A stretch of 64,000 bases of DNA from Oligoflexia bacterium (GCA_023701205.1 JAMPXJ010000007.1:64261-128260); one strand, 5' to 3'. Positions 50,079 through 59,460 are shown, counted from the stretch's first letter. The notes: generated by a model from the sequence alone, not told the origin. Translations and numbers: made by a program.

Positions 50079-51623
50079 ATGGGTTTGCTCAGCTGGTTGA
50101 TCGTAGTTCCGTTCATCACCGCCTTGGCCGTGATCTTCACCCCGGCGCGGAAAACCGCCTGGATCAAGTGGATCTCGCTCGTCGGGACCGGGTTCCACCT
50201 GGTGCTCACCGCGTTCACGACCTGGCGTTTCTGGCAGCTTGCGGCGCCTGAGGCGGCCTCCATGAAGACGGCGCAGCTGATGAAGCTGCATCTCGAGGAG
50301 CGGATTCCGTGGTTCGAAAGCCTGGGCATCCAGTACCTGCTTGGCGTGGATGGTATCTCCATGTCGATGGTGATCCTGACCTCCATCATCATCTTCACGG
50401 GTGTGCTCGCGAGCTGGAAAGTCGAGGAGCGCGCCAAGGAGTTCTTCGCGCTGCTGCTCGTGCTCGTGACGGGCGTGTTCGGCGTGTTCCTGAGCTTCGA
50501 CCTCTTCCTGTTCTTCATGTTCTACGAAGTGGCCGTGCTGCCGATGTACCTCCTGATCGGCATCTGGGGAACCGGCCCGAAGGAATACTCAGCCATGAAG
50601 CTGACGCTCATGCTCATGATGGGCTCGGCGCTGCTCATCGTGGGATTCCTGGGCCTGTATCATGTCTCGGGCATGAATACCTTCGATCTTACCAAGCTCG
50701 CCGAGGCGACCTTCCCGGCCAGCTTCCAGAAGTGGGCTTTCCCGGCGATCTTCATCGGGTTCGGCGTCCTGGGCGCGCTTTATCCGTTCCACACCTGGTC
50801 GCCTGATGGACACGCTTCGGCTCCGACGGCCGTCTCGATGCTCCACGCCGGAGTGCTCATGAAGCTCGGCGGCTATGGCGCGCTCCGCGTGGCGGTCTAC
50901 CTTCTGCCGGAAGGGGCGAAGGACTGGGGCCTTTTCTTCATGGTCCTGACCACGATCAACATCCTTTACGGGTCGTTCGGGGCGATCACGCAAAAGGATC
51001 TCAAGTACTTCACGGCCTACTCGTCGGTCAGCCATTGCGGCTTCGTGCTCTTCGGGGTCGCGGCTTTGAACCTGATGGGGATGAAAGGCGCCGTGCTGCA
51101 GATGTTCAGCCATGGCGTGATGACGGGCTTGTTCTTCGCCCTGATCGGGATGGTTTACGGCCGCACCCACACCCGGATGATCCCGGAGATGGGCGGCCTG
51201 GCCAAGGTGATGCCGTGGCTGGCCGTGTGTTTCTACATCGGCGGCATGGCGTCGCTCGGTCTGCCCGGCTTCTCGGGTTTCGTGGCCGAGTCCCACGTCT
51301 TCCTGGGCGGCTTCTTCGGCAATCCGTGGACCGACGCCACGATCATGAGGACGCTCACGGTGATCGCGACGATGTCGATCGTCGTGACCGCGGTGTACGT
51401 CCTGCGCGGCATGGCCAAGGTGTTCCTGGGTCCGGTGACGGATCCTCATTTCCACGCGCTGACGGACGCGACGCTGACGGAGCGGATCAGCACGGGCGTG
51501 CTGGTCGCCACGCTCGCGGTGGTCGGCGTGATGCCGTTCCTGCTGATTGACCTGATCGAGGCCTCGATCATGCCGATCGTCAATCGTCTGCACGCTTCCG
51601 GCGTCACGGTCGCGCTGCACTGA
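50079..51623 (+). CDS. nuoM: NADH-quinone oxidoreductase subunit M
   Basis: 514 aa antiporter-like subunit. Key elements: MFYEVAVLPMYLLIGIWG (conserved Glu in TM5), YPFHTWSPDGHASAPTAVSMLHAGVLMKLGGYG and KYFTAYSSVSHCGFVLFG. GAGAGA precedes the ATG. Confidence 0.96.
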   Translation: MGLLSWLIVVPFITALAVIFTPARKTAWIKWISLVGTGFHLVLTAFTTWRFWQLAAPEAASMKTAQLMKLHLEERIPWFESLGIQYLLGVDGISMSMVILTSIIIFTGVLASWKVEERAKEFFALLLVLVTGVFGVFLSFDLFLFFMFYEVAVLPMYLLIGIWGTGPKEYSAMKLTLMLMMGSALLIVGFLGLYHVSGMNTFDLTKLAEATFPASFQKWAFPAIFIGFGVLGALYPFHTWSPDGHASAPTAVSMLHAGVLMKLGGYGALRVAVYLLPEGAKDWGLFFMVLTTINILYGSFGAITQKDLKYFTAYSSVSHCGFVLFGVAALNLMGMKGAVLQMFSHGVMTGLFFALIGMVYGRTHTRMIPEMGGLAKVMPWLAVCFYIGGMASLGLPGFSGFVAESHVFLGGFFGNPWTDATIMRTLTVIATMSIVVTAVYVLRGMAKVFLGPVTDPHFHALTDATLTERISTGVLVATLAVVGVMPFLLIDLIEASIMPIVNRLHASGVTVALH

Positions 51624-51635
51624 GAGGGTTTTCGC

Positions 51636-53072
51636 ATGTTGATGTTACCTGAGTTGATTGTCATCGGTACCGCCTTCCTGCTCCTCACGCTGGACCTGAT
51701 CTGGAGCGATCGGCAGCGCCCGGCGCTCGCCCTCGTGGGCCTTTCGGGCGTTGGCGCGGCGATCGCCGCGACTCTGACGCTCATGCCCCAGTCGGGCGAG
51801 CTTTTCGGCGGGCGGTTCGCGGTGGACGCGGTGGCGTGGTGGTTCAAGCTGCTCTTTCTGATCGCGGGCGGTCTCACGATCGCGCTTTCGATGGATATGT
51901 TGGACGGTCGGATCGGAGCGGGCGGGACGCAGCTGGGCTCGCGCGGCGAGTATTATGTCGTGATGCTCTTCAATCTGGCGGGCATGATGTACATGGCGTC
52001 GGCCCGCGACCTGGTTTCGCTGTATGTATCGCTCGAGCTCGCGACGATCCCGCTTTTCGTGCTGGCGGCCTGGAAGCGCGACGCGCAGTCTACGGAAGCC
52101 GGGCTGAAGTACGTGATTCTCGGGGCGCTGGCCTCGGCGCTCTTTCTCTACGGGATGGGGATCCTCTACGGCCTTTCCGGCGAGATGCGGCTCGAAGCGA
52201 TGGGCAAGGCGATGCAGGCGGGCCCCGCCTTCTGGCTCGGGGTGGCGATGCTGGCGGCGGGCGTGGGCTTCAAGCTGACGCTCGTTCCGTTCCACATGTG
52301 GGCAGCCGAAGTCTATCAGGGCGCCCCGGCTCCGGTGACGGCCTACCTCTCGGTCGCCTCCAAAGGCGCGGGCCTCGCGTTGATGTTCCACGTCTTCTAC
52401 CGGGTTCTCGGGCCCCTGGCCGGCCACTGGGACCTGGCCCTGGCCATCTTCGCGTCGCTCACGATGACGGTCGGCAACTTCGCCGCGATCGTGCAGAAGA
52501 ACATCAAGCGGTTCATGGCTTTCAGCGCGATCTCTCAGGCAGGCTATCTGCTGCTCGGATTCCTCGGAAAGCCGGGAGACGGCGTGCCCGCGATGCTTTT
52601 TTACCTGCTGGTTTACATCGTCACGAACCTGGCCGTTTTCGGGGTGATCATCTGGTACTCGAACCACACGGGACGGGAGCGGATCGAGGATTACCGCGGG
52701 CTTTCGCGGACGAATCCGCTGGTGGCCCTCGCGATGATGATCGCGCTCTTCGGTCTGGCCGGAATTCCGCCGCTTTCGGGGTTCGTCGGGAAATTCTTCC
52801 TGTTCAGCATCGCCGCGAAAGCGGGCTTCCATTGGCTGGTGGCGCTCGCCGCGGTGAATTCCACGGTGTCTCTGTATTACTACCTGCGCGTGGTCCGGCA
52901 GATGTACATCGAACCGGCTGAAGCCGGTGATTCGGCCCTGCGTGTGACGCCCGCCATGACGGGCGCGCTGGCGGTCACCGTGCTGGCGTCGGTGATTCTC
53001 GGGGTGATCCCGTATTTCTACGAAACCGTTTCAGCCCAGACGGCCGGCTGGTTGCAGGGCACTTTGTGGTAG
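51636..53072 (+). CDS. nuoN: NADH-quinone oxidoreductase subunit N
   Basis: 478 aa antiporter-like subunit. SLYVSLELATIPLFVLAAW contains the TM5 glutamate; FKLTLVPFHMWAAEVYQGAPAPVTAYLS and RFMAFSAISQAGYLLLG are family signatures. It is the last nuo gene; the ferredoxin gene follows after 62 bases. Confidence 0.96.
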   Translation: MLMLPELIVIGTAFLLLTLDLIWSDRQRPALALVGLSGVGAAIAATLTLMPQSGELFGGRFAVDAVAWWFKLLFLIAGGLTIALSMDMLDGRIGAGGTQLGSRGEYYVVMLFNLAGMMYMASARDLVSLYVSLELATIPLFVLAAWKRDAQSTEAGLKYVILGALASALFLYGMGILYGLSGEMRLEAMGKAMQAGPAFWLGVAMLAAGVGFKLTLVPFHMWAAEVYQGAPAPVTAYLSVASKGAGLALMFHVFYRVLGPLAGHWDLALAIFASLTMTVGNFAAIVQKNIKRFMAFSAISQAGYLLLGFLGKPGDGVPAMLFYLLVYIVTNLAVFGVIIWYSNHTGRERIEDYRGLSRTNPLVALAMMIALFGLAGIPPLSGFVGKFFLFSIAAKAGFHWLVALAAVNSTVSLYYYLRVVRQMYIEPAEAGDSALRVTPAMTGALAVTVLASVILGVIPYFYETVSAQTAGWLQGTLW

Positions 53073-53134
53073 CACCCGAAGGCTGTTTCCCATATAAACC
53101 TGAGCGAAAGCTTCAATAGGAGAAGGAGAAGAGC

Positions 53135-53422
53135 ATGTCATACAAGATTACGTCCGATTGCAACAGCTGCGGCGCCTGCGAACCCGAGTGCCCCAACACC
53201 GCGATCAGCGCCGGCGACGACGTCTATGTCATCAACGCCGAGGCGTGCACGGAGTGCGTCGGTTTCAATGCCACGCCACAATGCGCGGCGGTCTGCCCCG
53301 TGGATGCCTGCGTGACGGATGAAGGCCACGTCGAGAGCGAAGGCGATCTGATCACCAAAGCGAAGAAGCTGCATCCCGGGAAGGATTTCTCCGGGGCGGT
53401 TCCCTCTCACTTCAGTAAGTGA
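53135..53422 (+). CDS. 2[4Fe-4S] ferredoxin, Allochromatium/YfhL type
   Basis: 95 aa. Cluster motifs [12 protein letters not shown] and [18 protein letters not shown]; the eight-residue spacing between the second and third cysteine of motif 2, and the C-terminal helix, are those of the Allochromatium vinosum-type ferredoxins, which have very low-potential clusters. AGGAGAAGGAG precedes the ATG. It closes the kor-nuo block and is a natural carrier between KorAB and the Nuo complex. Confidence 0.94.
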   Translation: MSYKITSDCNSCGACEPECPNTAISAGDDVYVINAEACTECVGFNATPQCAAVCPVDACVTDEGHVESEGDLITKAKKLHPGKDFSGAVPSHFSK

Positions 53423-53460
53423 ACAAGCCGCGGCATCCTCGGCGATGCCGGGTGAGTTGA

Positions 53461-53499
53461 AAAAGGCCAGGTGCCGCGCGGCGGGACCTGGCCTTTTTT
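53461..53499. terminator. bidirectional Rho-independent terminator
   Basis: AAAAGGCCAGGT (53461-53472) pairs with ACCTGGCCTTTT (53486-53497); six T on the plus strand and a matching A-run before the stem serve both the ferredoxin gene and the convergent radical SAM gene. A second small hairpin, CGGCATC/GATGCCG, lies at 53432-53451. Confidence 0.9.
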
Positions 53500-54317
53500 C
53501 ATGGGAAAACTTCGACGGGAATCCCGAGGTCGCCCACGCGCTGGGCGAAGGCCTCGAGGTTCTCGTAATAGATCGGGCGCAGCTTGGAGAAAACCGACGA
53601 GGGCCGGAGCGTCGTCAGGTGCACGCAGCCGGGCTTGAGCCGCGCGTAGATCTCCAGCAGGCCCTGCAGGTTTTCGGGGGACCAGTTTTGCAGCTCGGAA
53701 TCCCGGGAGTTGCGCCAGAAGGTGGTCTGGATGAAAGGGGAGCGGAGCTTCGAGATCAGCTCGAGCTGCTTCTCGATCGTGGTGAGCTTCGACGCTGGAA
53801 GATTGGTGCTCTTGAAAAGCTTGTTCGTCGCGCAATCGAGCTTGATCCAGGTGCGGTCGATCGAATCGCAGGCTTTGCGGATCTTCTCCTTGTCCAGGGC
53901 CGAGCCGTTGCTGATGCAGTCGATGAGCCACCTCGCTCCGAGCTTCCTGCGCAGTCGTACGACATCCTCGACGATCTCGGCGAATTCAGGGTGTACCGTG
54001 GGTTCCGAGATGCCGGCCAGGACGACGGAGTCGACCTGTTTGCGGGACTCCGAAAGCTTTCGCGAGAGCTCCTCGATGATTTCCTCGCGTCCGGGCGCCG
54101 AGGGATGGCAGCGGGCCTGGTCCTTGGTTTTCCAAGGACAGTAGATGCAGTTCCAAGTGCAGCGTTTCTCGGGACGGGTTCCGAGATTCATCATCAGCGC
54201 GTAGCCGAGGCGCCGGGTATGGATAGGGCCGCTGATCGCTGAGCTCTCGGCGCGAGCTCGCGGCGAGGCCTTGGCTTTCACAGTGCGCTTCCTGGCTTGG
54301 GATTTTTTGAGAACCAT
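53499..54317 (-). CDS. radical SAM protein
   Basis: 272 aa. The SAM-cluster motif is CTWNCIYC (Cys53, Cys57, Cys60), preceded by SGPIHTRRLGYALMMNLGT, a start found in small radical SAM proteins of the wyosine/MoaA-like group. GISEPTVHPEF fits the GGEP region. No C-terminal cluster domain is visible, and the substrate is unknown. The basic N-terminus (about 1-25) is lineage-specific. Confidence 0.85.
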   Translation of the reverse strand: MVLKKSQARKRTVKAKASPRARAESSAISGPIHTRRLGYALMMNLGTRPEKRCTWNCIYCPWKTKDQARCHPSAPGREEIIEELSRKLSESRKQVDSVVLAGISEPTVHPEFAEIVEDVVRLRRKLGARWLIDCISNGSALDKEKIRKACDSIDRTWIKLDCATNKLFKSTNLPASKLTTIEKQLELISKLRSPFIQTTFWRNSRDSELQNWSPENLQGLLEIYARLKPGCVHLTTLRPSSVFSKLRPIYYENLEAFAQRVGDLGIPVEVFP

Positions 54318-54365
54318 AGATGAAAAATAGCATTTCCATCCCTGATTCGCATCTAAACCCTCGAG

Positions 54366-55529
54366 TCAACCCTCGGGCGTATGCAGCGCGTCCAGCAGCC
54401 GGCCACAGGCGTCGCAGCATCCGCAATTACCCGAGCCTGAATGCTCCCCGTCGAAGTATCGCGCGAGCGCACGCGAGCGGCAGCCTCCTTCCTGGAATAG
54501 GCGGTAGGTCGCGTTGAGATCGTCGCGTCGGCGCTGAGAGGCGCCCAGAGTCCATTCCCAGAGCCTGAAATCCTCGTCGTCCCACAAGGTCACCGCAAGA
54601 GCCCGAGCCAAAGGATCGCGGCCCGCTCTGCCAATGGCTTGGGCCAGGGCTAAGGGCGAGGCAGGGGCCTGCCAGAGAACGACCCAGCGAAGATGAGGGT
54701 GATTCATGCCCATTCCGAAGGCGGAGGTTGCGACAATGACGTCCGCGTCGGCATGGGAAACGAGCTTCTCGGTCGCGCGCCGTTCCTCGCTGCCGAGCCC
54801 GGCGTGGTACATCATGGCCGATCGCCCGGCGGCAGCGATCAGCCGCGTGAGCCTTAGCGTGGACTGCCGGGTCGAAGCGAAGAGGATGCCGGGTCCCGCG
54901 AGCGCGCGGCTTCGCAGCAGCGCGAGCAGCAGCTCCGCACGTTCCACCCAGGGCGCGCGAACGAAATGCAGCTCGAGCGACCGGGGAAGCCCGAAAGCGC
55001 CAAGCTCGGTCACGGGCGAGGGAAGGCGCCGCCGCAGCTCCGCGCGCGCGGCTCGCGGCAGCGTCGCCGTGAGCCAGAGGCTTCGCGGAATCCCGTACCT
55101 CGAGACTAGCTCGGGCAGTAGCGAAAAGGCCGGGCGGAAACCATCGCCCCAGTCCCAAAGGCAGTGGCATTCGTCCACGACCAGGAGCTCGGGCCGCCAG
55201 CCGGCCAGGGTCGCGAGCGCTGATGGGCTTTGAAGGGCCTCCGGGCTCACGATCCAGACGCCGGATCGTCCGCGCGGCGGAGGATCGCGGGGGTCGCCGG
55301 TCCCCACGTGGGTGGGAAGCCCAAGCTCCCTCAGTCGCGAGGCCTGCTGTCGCGCGAGCGCGATCAGCGGCGTGACGAGCAAGGTGCGGGCGCCGGGACG
55401 AGCGGCCGCGCGTTCGTAGATGAGGCTTTTGCCCGCTCCCGTGGGGGCCACGCAAAGCACGTGACCCGGATGCTCGAGAGCGTGGAGGGCTTCTCGCTGG
55501 AATGGGCGCAGTTGAGTGGGCTCGGGCAT
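54366..55529 (-). CDS. short RecQ-like DEAD/DEAH helicase
   Basis: 387 aa, compared with about 600 for full RecQ. Motifs: LRPFQREALHALE, Walker A APTGAGKS, DECHCLWDWGDGFRPAF (RecQ aromatic loop), SLWLTATLP, GILFASTRQS, VIVATSAFGMGMNHP and QAIGRAGRD. A cysteine cluster at the C-terminus (CRSRALARYFDGE, NCGCCDAC) is the RecQ zinc site; the winged helix and HRDC domains are absent. It is likely a 3'-5' DNA helicase of unknown pathway. Confidence 0.88.
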   Translation of the reverse strand: MPEPTQLRPFQREALHALEHPGHVLCVAPTGAGKSLIYERAAARPGARTLLVTPLIALARQQASRLRELGLPTHVGTGDPRDPPPRGRSGVWIVSPEALQSPSALATLAGWRPELLVVDECHCLWDWGDGFRPAFSLLPELVSRYGIPRSLWLTATLPRAARAELRRRLPSPVTELGAFGLPRSLELHFVRAPWVERAELLLALLRSRALAGPGILFASTRQSTLRLTRLIAAAGRSAMMYHAGLGSEERRATEKLVSHADADVIVATSAFGMGMNHPHLRWVVLWQAPASPLALAQAIGRAGRDPLARALAVTLWDDEDFRLWEWTLGASQRRRDDLNATYRLFQEGGCRSRALARYFDGEHSGSGNCGCCDACGRLLDALHTPEG

Positions 55530-55550
55530 CGCCCGGACGCGAAGCGAGCT

Positions 55551-56534
55551 TTATGCCAGCGTGATCGGATCGCGAGCGCGGAATCTCAGATAGACCAGTC
55601 CGCCCAGCGCGCCGAAGAGGATCGTCGAGATGGCGAAAAGGTTGAAGGAGTCCGCGCCATGGGAAGAGCCCAGCAGGTCGAACAGGTACAGAAAAGCGAC
55701 GTGGCCCGTGCCGACGCCGGCCGGCGCGATCGGAACCGCGGTGACCAGGAGCCCGAGCGGCACGATCACGTAGAGCGGGAGCAGGGGAATCGTGCTTTCG
55801 CCGAGCGCGAGATTGAACTGGAAGAACGCCCAGCCGACGATCAGGTGGATGACCACGCTCAGGCTCAGGACCTTGAGTACCGTCAGGCGGTGATTGTGGT
55901 AATGGCGGAGACCCTCGTAAATCCGGACAAAGGAGCCGAATTTCAGATTTCTCCTTTCGAGAGCCCTCAGGAAAATCAGCACGGGGTCATGATGCTCGCG
56001 CACGAGAAAGAGATAGGTATAGAAGGAAAGCACGCAAAGCGCGGCGATCACCAGGACGGGCCGGACCGCGAAAAACACGCTCTCCGAAAGGTGCGCGTCG
56101 CCGAACTGGCTCGCGACCACCGCGCCCGCCGAAACCAGCACGAGAGCCGAGAGGCCGGCGACCCGGTCGAAAAGGATCGCCCCGAAGGCGCGCCCCCGCT
56201 TCCCATGCAGCTCCTTGCCGATGTAGAATGCCTTCACGAAGTCGCCGCTGACCGCGCCCGGAAGCGCGATGTTGAAGAAGTTGCCTACGAACGAGAGCTG
56301 CGCCACGCGTCCCCAGCGCAGGCGGATGTCCTGGGCTTCGAGCAGCCACTGCCAGCGAAGCATCCCGAGGAACTGATTGAGGAAGAGCAGGATCATCGCC
56401 GGGAGGAGGATCCGCCATTGCGCGATCGCGTGGCGCAGCTTCTCCACGGAGAGATAATTTTTCTTGCCGAGATAGTAGAGCAGCCCCAGGACGAAGGCGG
56501 CTTTGAGCAGGGTTTTCAGGTGTTGAGATTTCAT
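55551..56534 (-). CDS. flippase-like integral membrane protein (UPF0104/lysylphosphatidylglycerol synthase TM family)
   Basis: 327 aa with about eight TM helices. LRWQWLLEAQDI, FVGNFFNIALPGAVSGDFVKAFYI and LFDRVAGLSALVLV are the family signature regions; PIAPAGVGTGHVAF is the conserved late loop. Members move or help move lipid-linked sugars or lipids; the role here is probably in envelope glycolipid handling, given the glycosyltransferases nearby. Same strand as the next three genes. Confidence 0.85.
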   Translation of the reverse strand: MKSQHLKTLLKAAFVLGLLYYLGKKNYLSVEKLRHAIAQWRILLPAMILLFLNQFLGMLRWQWLLEAQDIRLRWGRVAQLSFVGNFFNIALPGAVSGDFVKAFYIGKELHGKRGRAFGAILFDRVAGLSALVLVSAGAVVASQFGDAHLSESVFFAVRPVLVIAALCVLSFYTYLFLVREHHDPVLIFLRALERRNLKFGSFVRIYEGLRHYHNHRLTVLKVLSLSVVIHLIVGWAFFQFNLALGESTIPLLPLYVIVPLGLLVTAVPIAPAGVGTGHVAFLYLFDLLGSSHGADSFNLFAISTILFGALGGLVYLRFRARDPITLA

Positions 56535-56543
56535 CGGCTCGGC

Positions 56544-57227
56544 TCAGACGCTCAGGAAGTTGCGGAAGATGGTTTCACCGATCCTGGGATCGAAAAGCGC
56601 CTCGCTTTCCTCGGGCCGCAGGAGGGCTTTGGGCCGGCCGAGCCGCTTGCATTCCGCCAGCGACGCCTTGGCGGCCTCCAGCGGGCGTTCGGGATGGAAC
56701 TGCACGCTGAAAACCGGGGAATCGCCGAGCTGGCAAGCCTGGATCTCGCAAGCTTCGGAACGCGCGAGGTGCCGCATCCCAGCGGGCAGGCGGAAGACCT
56801 CCTCGAAATGGGAGGAGAAGGTATGGAATTTCCGGGGCAGTCCTTCGAATAGCGGCGAGCTTCCGAGCAGTTCGATCTCGCTCCAGCCGAACTCGGGCCG
56901 GGCGCCCTTGCGGACCGACTCCTTGCCCGCGAGCACGCGCGCGAGGGTCTGATGGCCGTAACAGATGCCGAGGAATGGCTTTCCGGCATCGAGCGCGTGG
57001 CGGATGAAATCATGCAGATTCGAGATCCAGGGCGCGTCCTCGAGCGAAGAGGTCTTCGATCCCGAGACGAGGAGCCGGTCGAAGGGCTGGGGCGAAGGAG
57101 GGAGGTCGTCATGAGGCGCGCGGCGGACGTGAACCGTCGCACCGGGAGCGAGTTTGGCGAGGCGAGCGAGGTCCACGGCTCCCCAGGAACGCGGTTCGAT
57201 GTTGTTATCGATGATCAGGATTCTCAT
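56544..57227 (-). CDS. class I glutamine amidotransferase-like protein
   Basis: 227 aa from the ATG at 57227. The triad is complete: Cys89 in LGICYGHQ, His178 and Glu180 in QFHPE. It is not fused to a synthase. Its 5' end overlaps the preceding glycosyltransferase gene by 23 bp. GMP-synthase-like solo domains act as amidotransferases or peptidases; the partner is unknown. A role in amidating a sugar or glycan is an inference from position only. Confidence 0.85.
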   Translation of the reverse strand: MRILIIDNNIEPRSWGAVDLARLAKLAPGATVHVRRAPHDDLPPSPQPFDRLLVSGSKTSSLEDAPWISNLHDFIRHALDAGKPFLGICYGHQTLARVLAGKESVRKGARPEFGWSEIELLGSSPLFEGLPRKFHTFSSHFEEVFRLPAGMRHLARSEACEIQACQLGDSPVFSVQFHPERPLEAAKASLAECKRLGRPKALLRPEESEALFDPRIGETIFRNFLSV

Positions 57228-58038
57228 AATCGGCCCGCCCACTCACGCGAATCGCGGGCTCCAAGGTGAACGCATACTTCAGGAATACGCTATATGCCGC
57301 ATTGACCGCGATGATGAAGCCCGCTAGTCCATCAAGAAAACCACGTTTCAAAAAGTATGTCTCGACAAATTTGCCCGGTGGTTTCAGCAGCAGACGCAGG
57401 ATTCCCGGCCGGCCCCCCCGGCGGGTGAGCTCCTCGGAACCCAGCTGGGCGAATCGCAGGTTGGTGAGAACCTGGTCCCGGATGCTGCCGAAGGAGTGGT
57501 GGTGCAACGGATTGCGGAGTACCGCCGTTTCCCCCTGCACCACAAGGGACTCATGGACCCGGGGCTCGGACCAGGAGGCGAAGCGCCGATCGGAGAGCCG
57601 GCAAAGCAGGTTCGGATACCAGCCGCCGTGACGGATCCATCGGCCGAGATAAAAAGTCTTGCGGGGCATCGAAAAGCCCCTGGGACGGCCGGTTTGAAGA
57701 GCGTCCCGCAGGGCCGCAGCGAGCTCGGCAGCCAGCTCGGGCGGGACTTCCTCATCGGCATCCAGGTTGAGGATCCAGTCGTTGCGGGCGTTTCTCTGGG
57801 CGAAGTTCTTCTGCGCCCCGTATCCGGGCCAGGGATTGTGGATGACCCGGGCGCCGAGGCCGCGAGCGATCTCCACGGTCTGGTCCTGGCTGCCCGAATC
57901 GACGACCACCACCTCGTCGGCGAAGCTCACGCTTCGGATGGCGCGGCCGATGTTTTCTTCCTCGTTGAGCGTAATGATCGTTACGGAAAGCGGCAACTGT
58001 GCCATAGTTTCCATCAGGGTTAACGAAGAAAGCGGCAT
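57205..58038 (-). CDS. family 2 glycosyltransferase, LPS core WaaE/KdtX-like
   Basis: About 277 aa; the ATG at 58038 is used, but ATGs at 58014 and 58005 are also possible. GT-A fold with VTIITLNEEENIGRAI, EVVVVDSGSQDQT, NDWILNLDADEEV (metal-binding DxD-type) and a C-terminal hydrophobic region (GLAGFIIAVNAAYSVFLKY). The pattern around PWPGYGAQKNFA is that of WaaE-type LPS core beta-1,4-glucosyltransferases. Divergent from ugd. Confidence 0.9.
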   Translation of the reverse strand: MPLSSLTLMETMAQLPLSVTIITLNEEENIGRAIRSVSFADEVVVVDSGSQDQTVEIARGLGARVIHNPWPGYGAQKNFAQRNARNDWILNLDADEEVPPELAAELAAALRDALQTGRPRGFSMPRKTFYLGRWIRHGGWYPNLLCRLSDRRFASWSEPRVHESLVVQGETAVLRNPLHHHSFGSIRDQVLTNLRFAQLGSEELTRRGGRPGILRLLLKPPGKFVETYFLKRGFLDGLAGFIIAVNAAYSVFLKYAFTLEPAIRVSGRADYENPDHR

Positions 58039-58060
58039 AAATCCACTGGTTTTCGTCAGT

Positions 58061-58100
58061 GTTCCCGGAGTGTATAAAGGGTTCCCGGAGCGTACAAATG
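58061..58100 (+). repeat. 20-bp tandem direct repeat in the ugd leader
   Basis: GTTCCCGGAG starts at 58061 and at 58081, and the full 20-base units differ at three positions. The second copy supplies the CGGAG ribosome site seven bases before the ugd ATG; the first copy contains the same site upstream. Confidence 0.75.
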
Positions 58101-59411
58101 AAAATTGCGGTGATTGGAACGGGGTACGTCGGTTTGGTCGCGGGGGCGTGTTTTGCCGATACGGGCAACACCGTCTATTGCGTGGATAAGGATCCTGCCA
58201 AGATCGAGGCGCTCAGAAAAGGCGTTATCCCGATCTTCGAGCCGGGACTCGACGTGCTCGTCAAGCGTGGCGCGGCCGAAGGGAGGCTGCTCTTCGGCAC
58301 CTCGGCGGAGGAAGCCGTAGCGGCCAGCGAGATCGTCTTCATGGCCGTGGGAACCCCGCCCTCGGCGACCGGTGAGCCTGACATGCGTTACGTGAAGGGC
58401 GCCGCGGAGGAGATCGGGCGCGCGATGAACGGCTACAAGCTCATCGTGAACAAGTCCACGGTTCCGATCGGCTCCCATCGGATGGTGGCCGACTGGATCG
58501 CGGCGCACACGAGCCAGCCGTTCGACGTCGTCAGCAATCCCGAATTCCTGAAAGAGGGCACCGCGGTCGACGATTTCCTCAAGCCTGACCGTGTCGTGAT
58601 CGGTACCCGGAAGAAGGAAGTCTACGACAAGATGGCCGAGCTCTACGCGCCGTTCGTCCGGCAGGGCAATCCCGTGCTGTGGATGGATCCAGTCTCCGCC
58701 GAGATCACGAAGTACGCCTGCAACTCCTTCCTCGCCGCGCGCATCAGCTTCATGAACGAGCTTTCGGCTCTTTGCGAGAAGGTCCAGGGCGATATCGAAG
58801 ACGTGCGTCGCGGGATGACGACCGACGCGCGCATCGGCAAGCACTTCCTGTATGCGGGCGTGGGGTATGGCGGGTCCTGCTTTCCGAAGGATGTCCAGGC
58901 GCTCCTGGCGACCGCCGCGAAGCTCGACGTCCCGCTCGGGATCGTGGCGGCGGCGGAGCACGCCAATGCCCGGCAGAAGCGTTCGCTCGCCGAGAAGGTG
59001 AAGGCGCACTTCGGTCGTGATCTGCGCGGAAAGACTTTCGGCGTGTGGGGACTCGCATTCAAGCCCAATACCGACGACATGCGCGAGGCGCCCTCGCTCG
59101 CGATCATCGAGGAGCTGCTCGCCGCGGGTGCGAACGTGAAGGCCTACGATCCGGTAGCCGAGGAAAACGCCGCCAAGCTCCTTGGAAACGGCGCGCGCAC
59201 CTGCCCCAACGCTTACGAGGCGATCGAGGGTGCGGACGCGCTGCTTGTGGTGACGGAGTGGAACGAGTTCCGTCACCCGGACTTCGCCCGGATCAGGAAG
59301 GCGCTCAAGCAACCCGTGATTTTCGACGGTCGCAACGTTTACAATCCGACCGCGATCCGGGAGCTGGGTTTCACCTACTTCGGTGTGGGGCGGCGCGGGC
59401 CTTCGGCCTGA
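58098..59411 (+). CDS. ugd: UDP-glucose 6-dehydrogenase
   Basis: 437 aa from the ATG at 58098. It oxidises UDP-glucose to UDP-glucuronate in the cytoplasm with two NAD+. Seen: MKIAVIGTGYVGLVAGACFA (Rossmann), KSTVPIGSH, NPEFLKEGTAVDDF, catalytic Cys261 in GYGGSCFPKDVQAL, and a complete C-terminal UDP-binding domain (GLAFKPNTDDMREAPS). It supplies UDP-glucuronate for LPS, capsule or cationic-sugar modification in this cluster. Confidence 0.96.
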   Translation: MKIAVIGTGYVGLVAGACFADTGNTVYCVDKDPAKIEALRKGVIPIFEPGLDVLVKRGAAEGRLLFGTSAEEAVAASEIVFMAVGTPPSATGEPDMRYVKGAAEEIGRAMNGYKLIVNKSTVPIGSHRMVADWIAAHTSQPFDVVSNPEFLKEGTAVDDFLKPDRVVIGTRKKEVYDKMAELYAPFVRQGNPVLWMDPVSAEITKYACNSFLAARISFMNELSALCEKVQGDIEDVRRGMTTDARIGKHFLYAGVGYGGSCFPKDVQALLATAAKLDVPLGIVAAAEHANARQKRSLAEKVKAHFGRDLRGKTFGVWGLAFKPNTDDMREAPSLAIIEELLAAGANVKAYDPVAEENAAKLLGNGARTCPNAYEAIEGADALLVVTEWNEFRHPDFARIRKALKQPVIFDGRNVYNPTAIRELGFTYFGVGRRGPSA

Positions 59412-59460
59412 TCAGGCGGGCTGATCGAGCCCGAACGGACGGCTCCGCTCGCTTTGTTGA

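Noticed and set aside
59412..59460. Terminator between ugd and the OmpA-family gene
   Set aside because: CGGGCT-GAT-CGAGCCCG-like pairing is possible, but there is no T-run on either strand.
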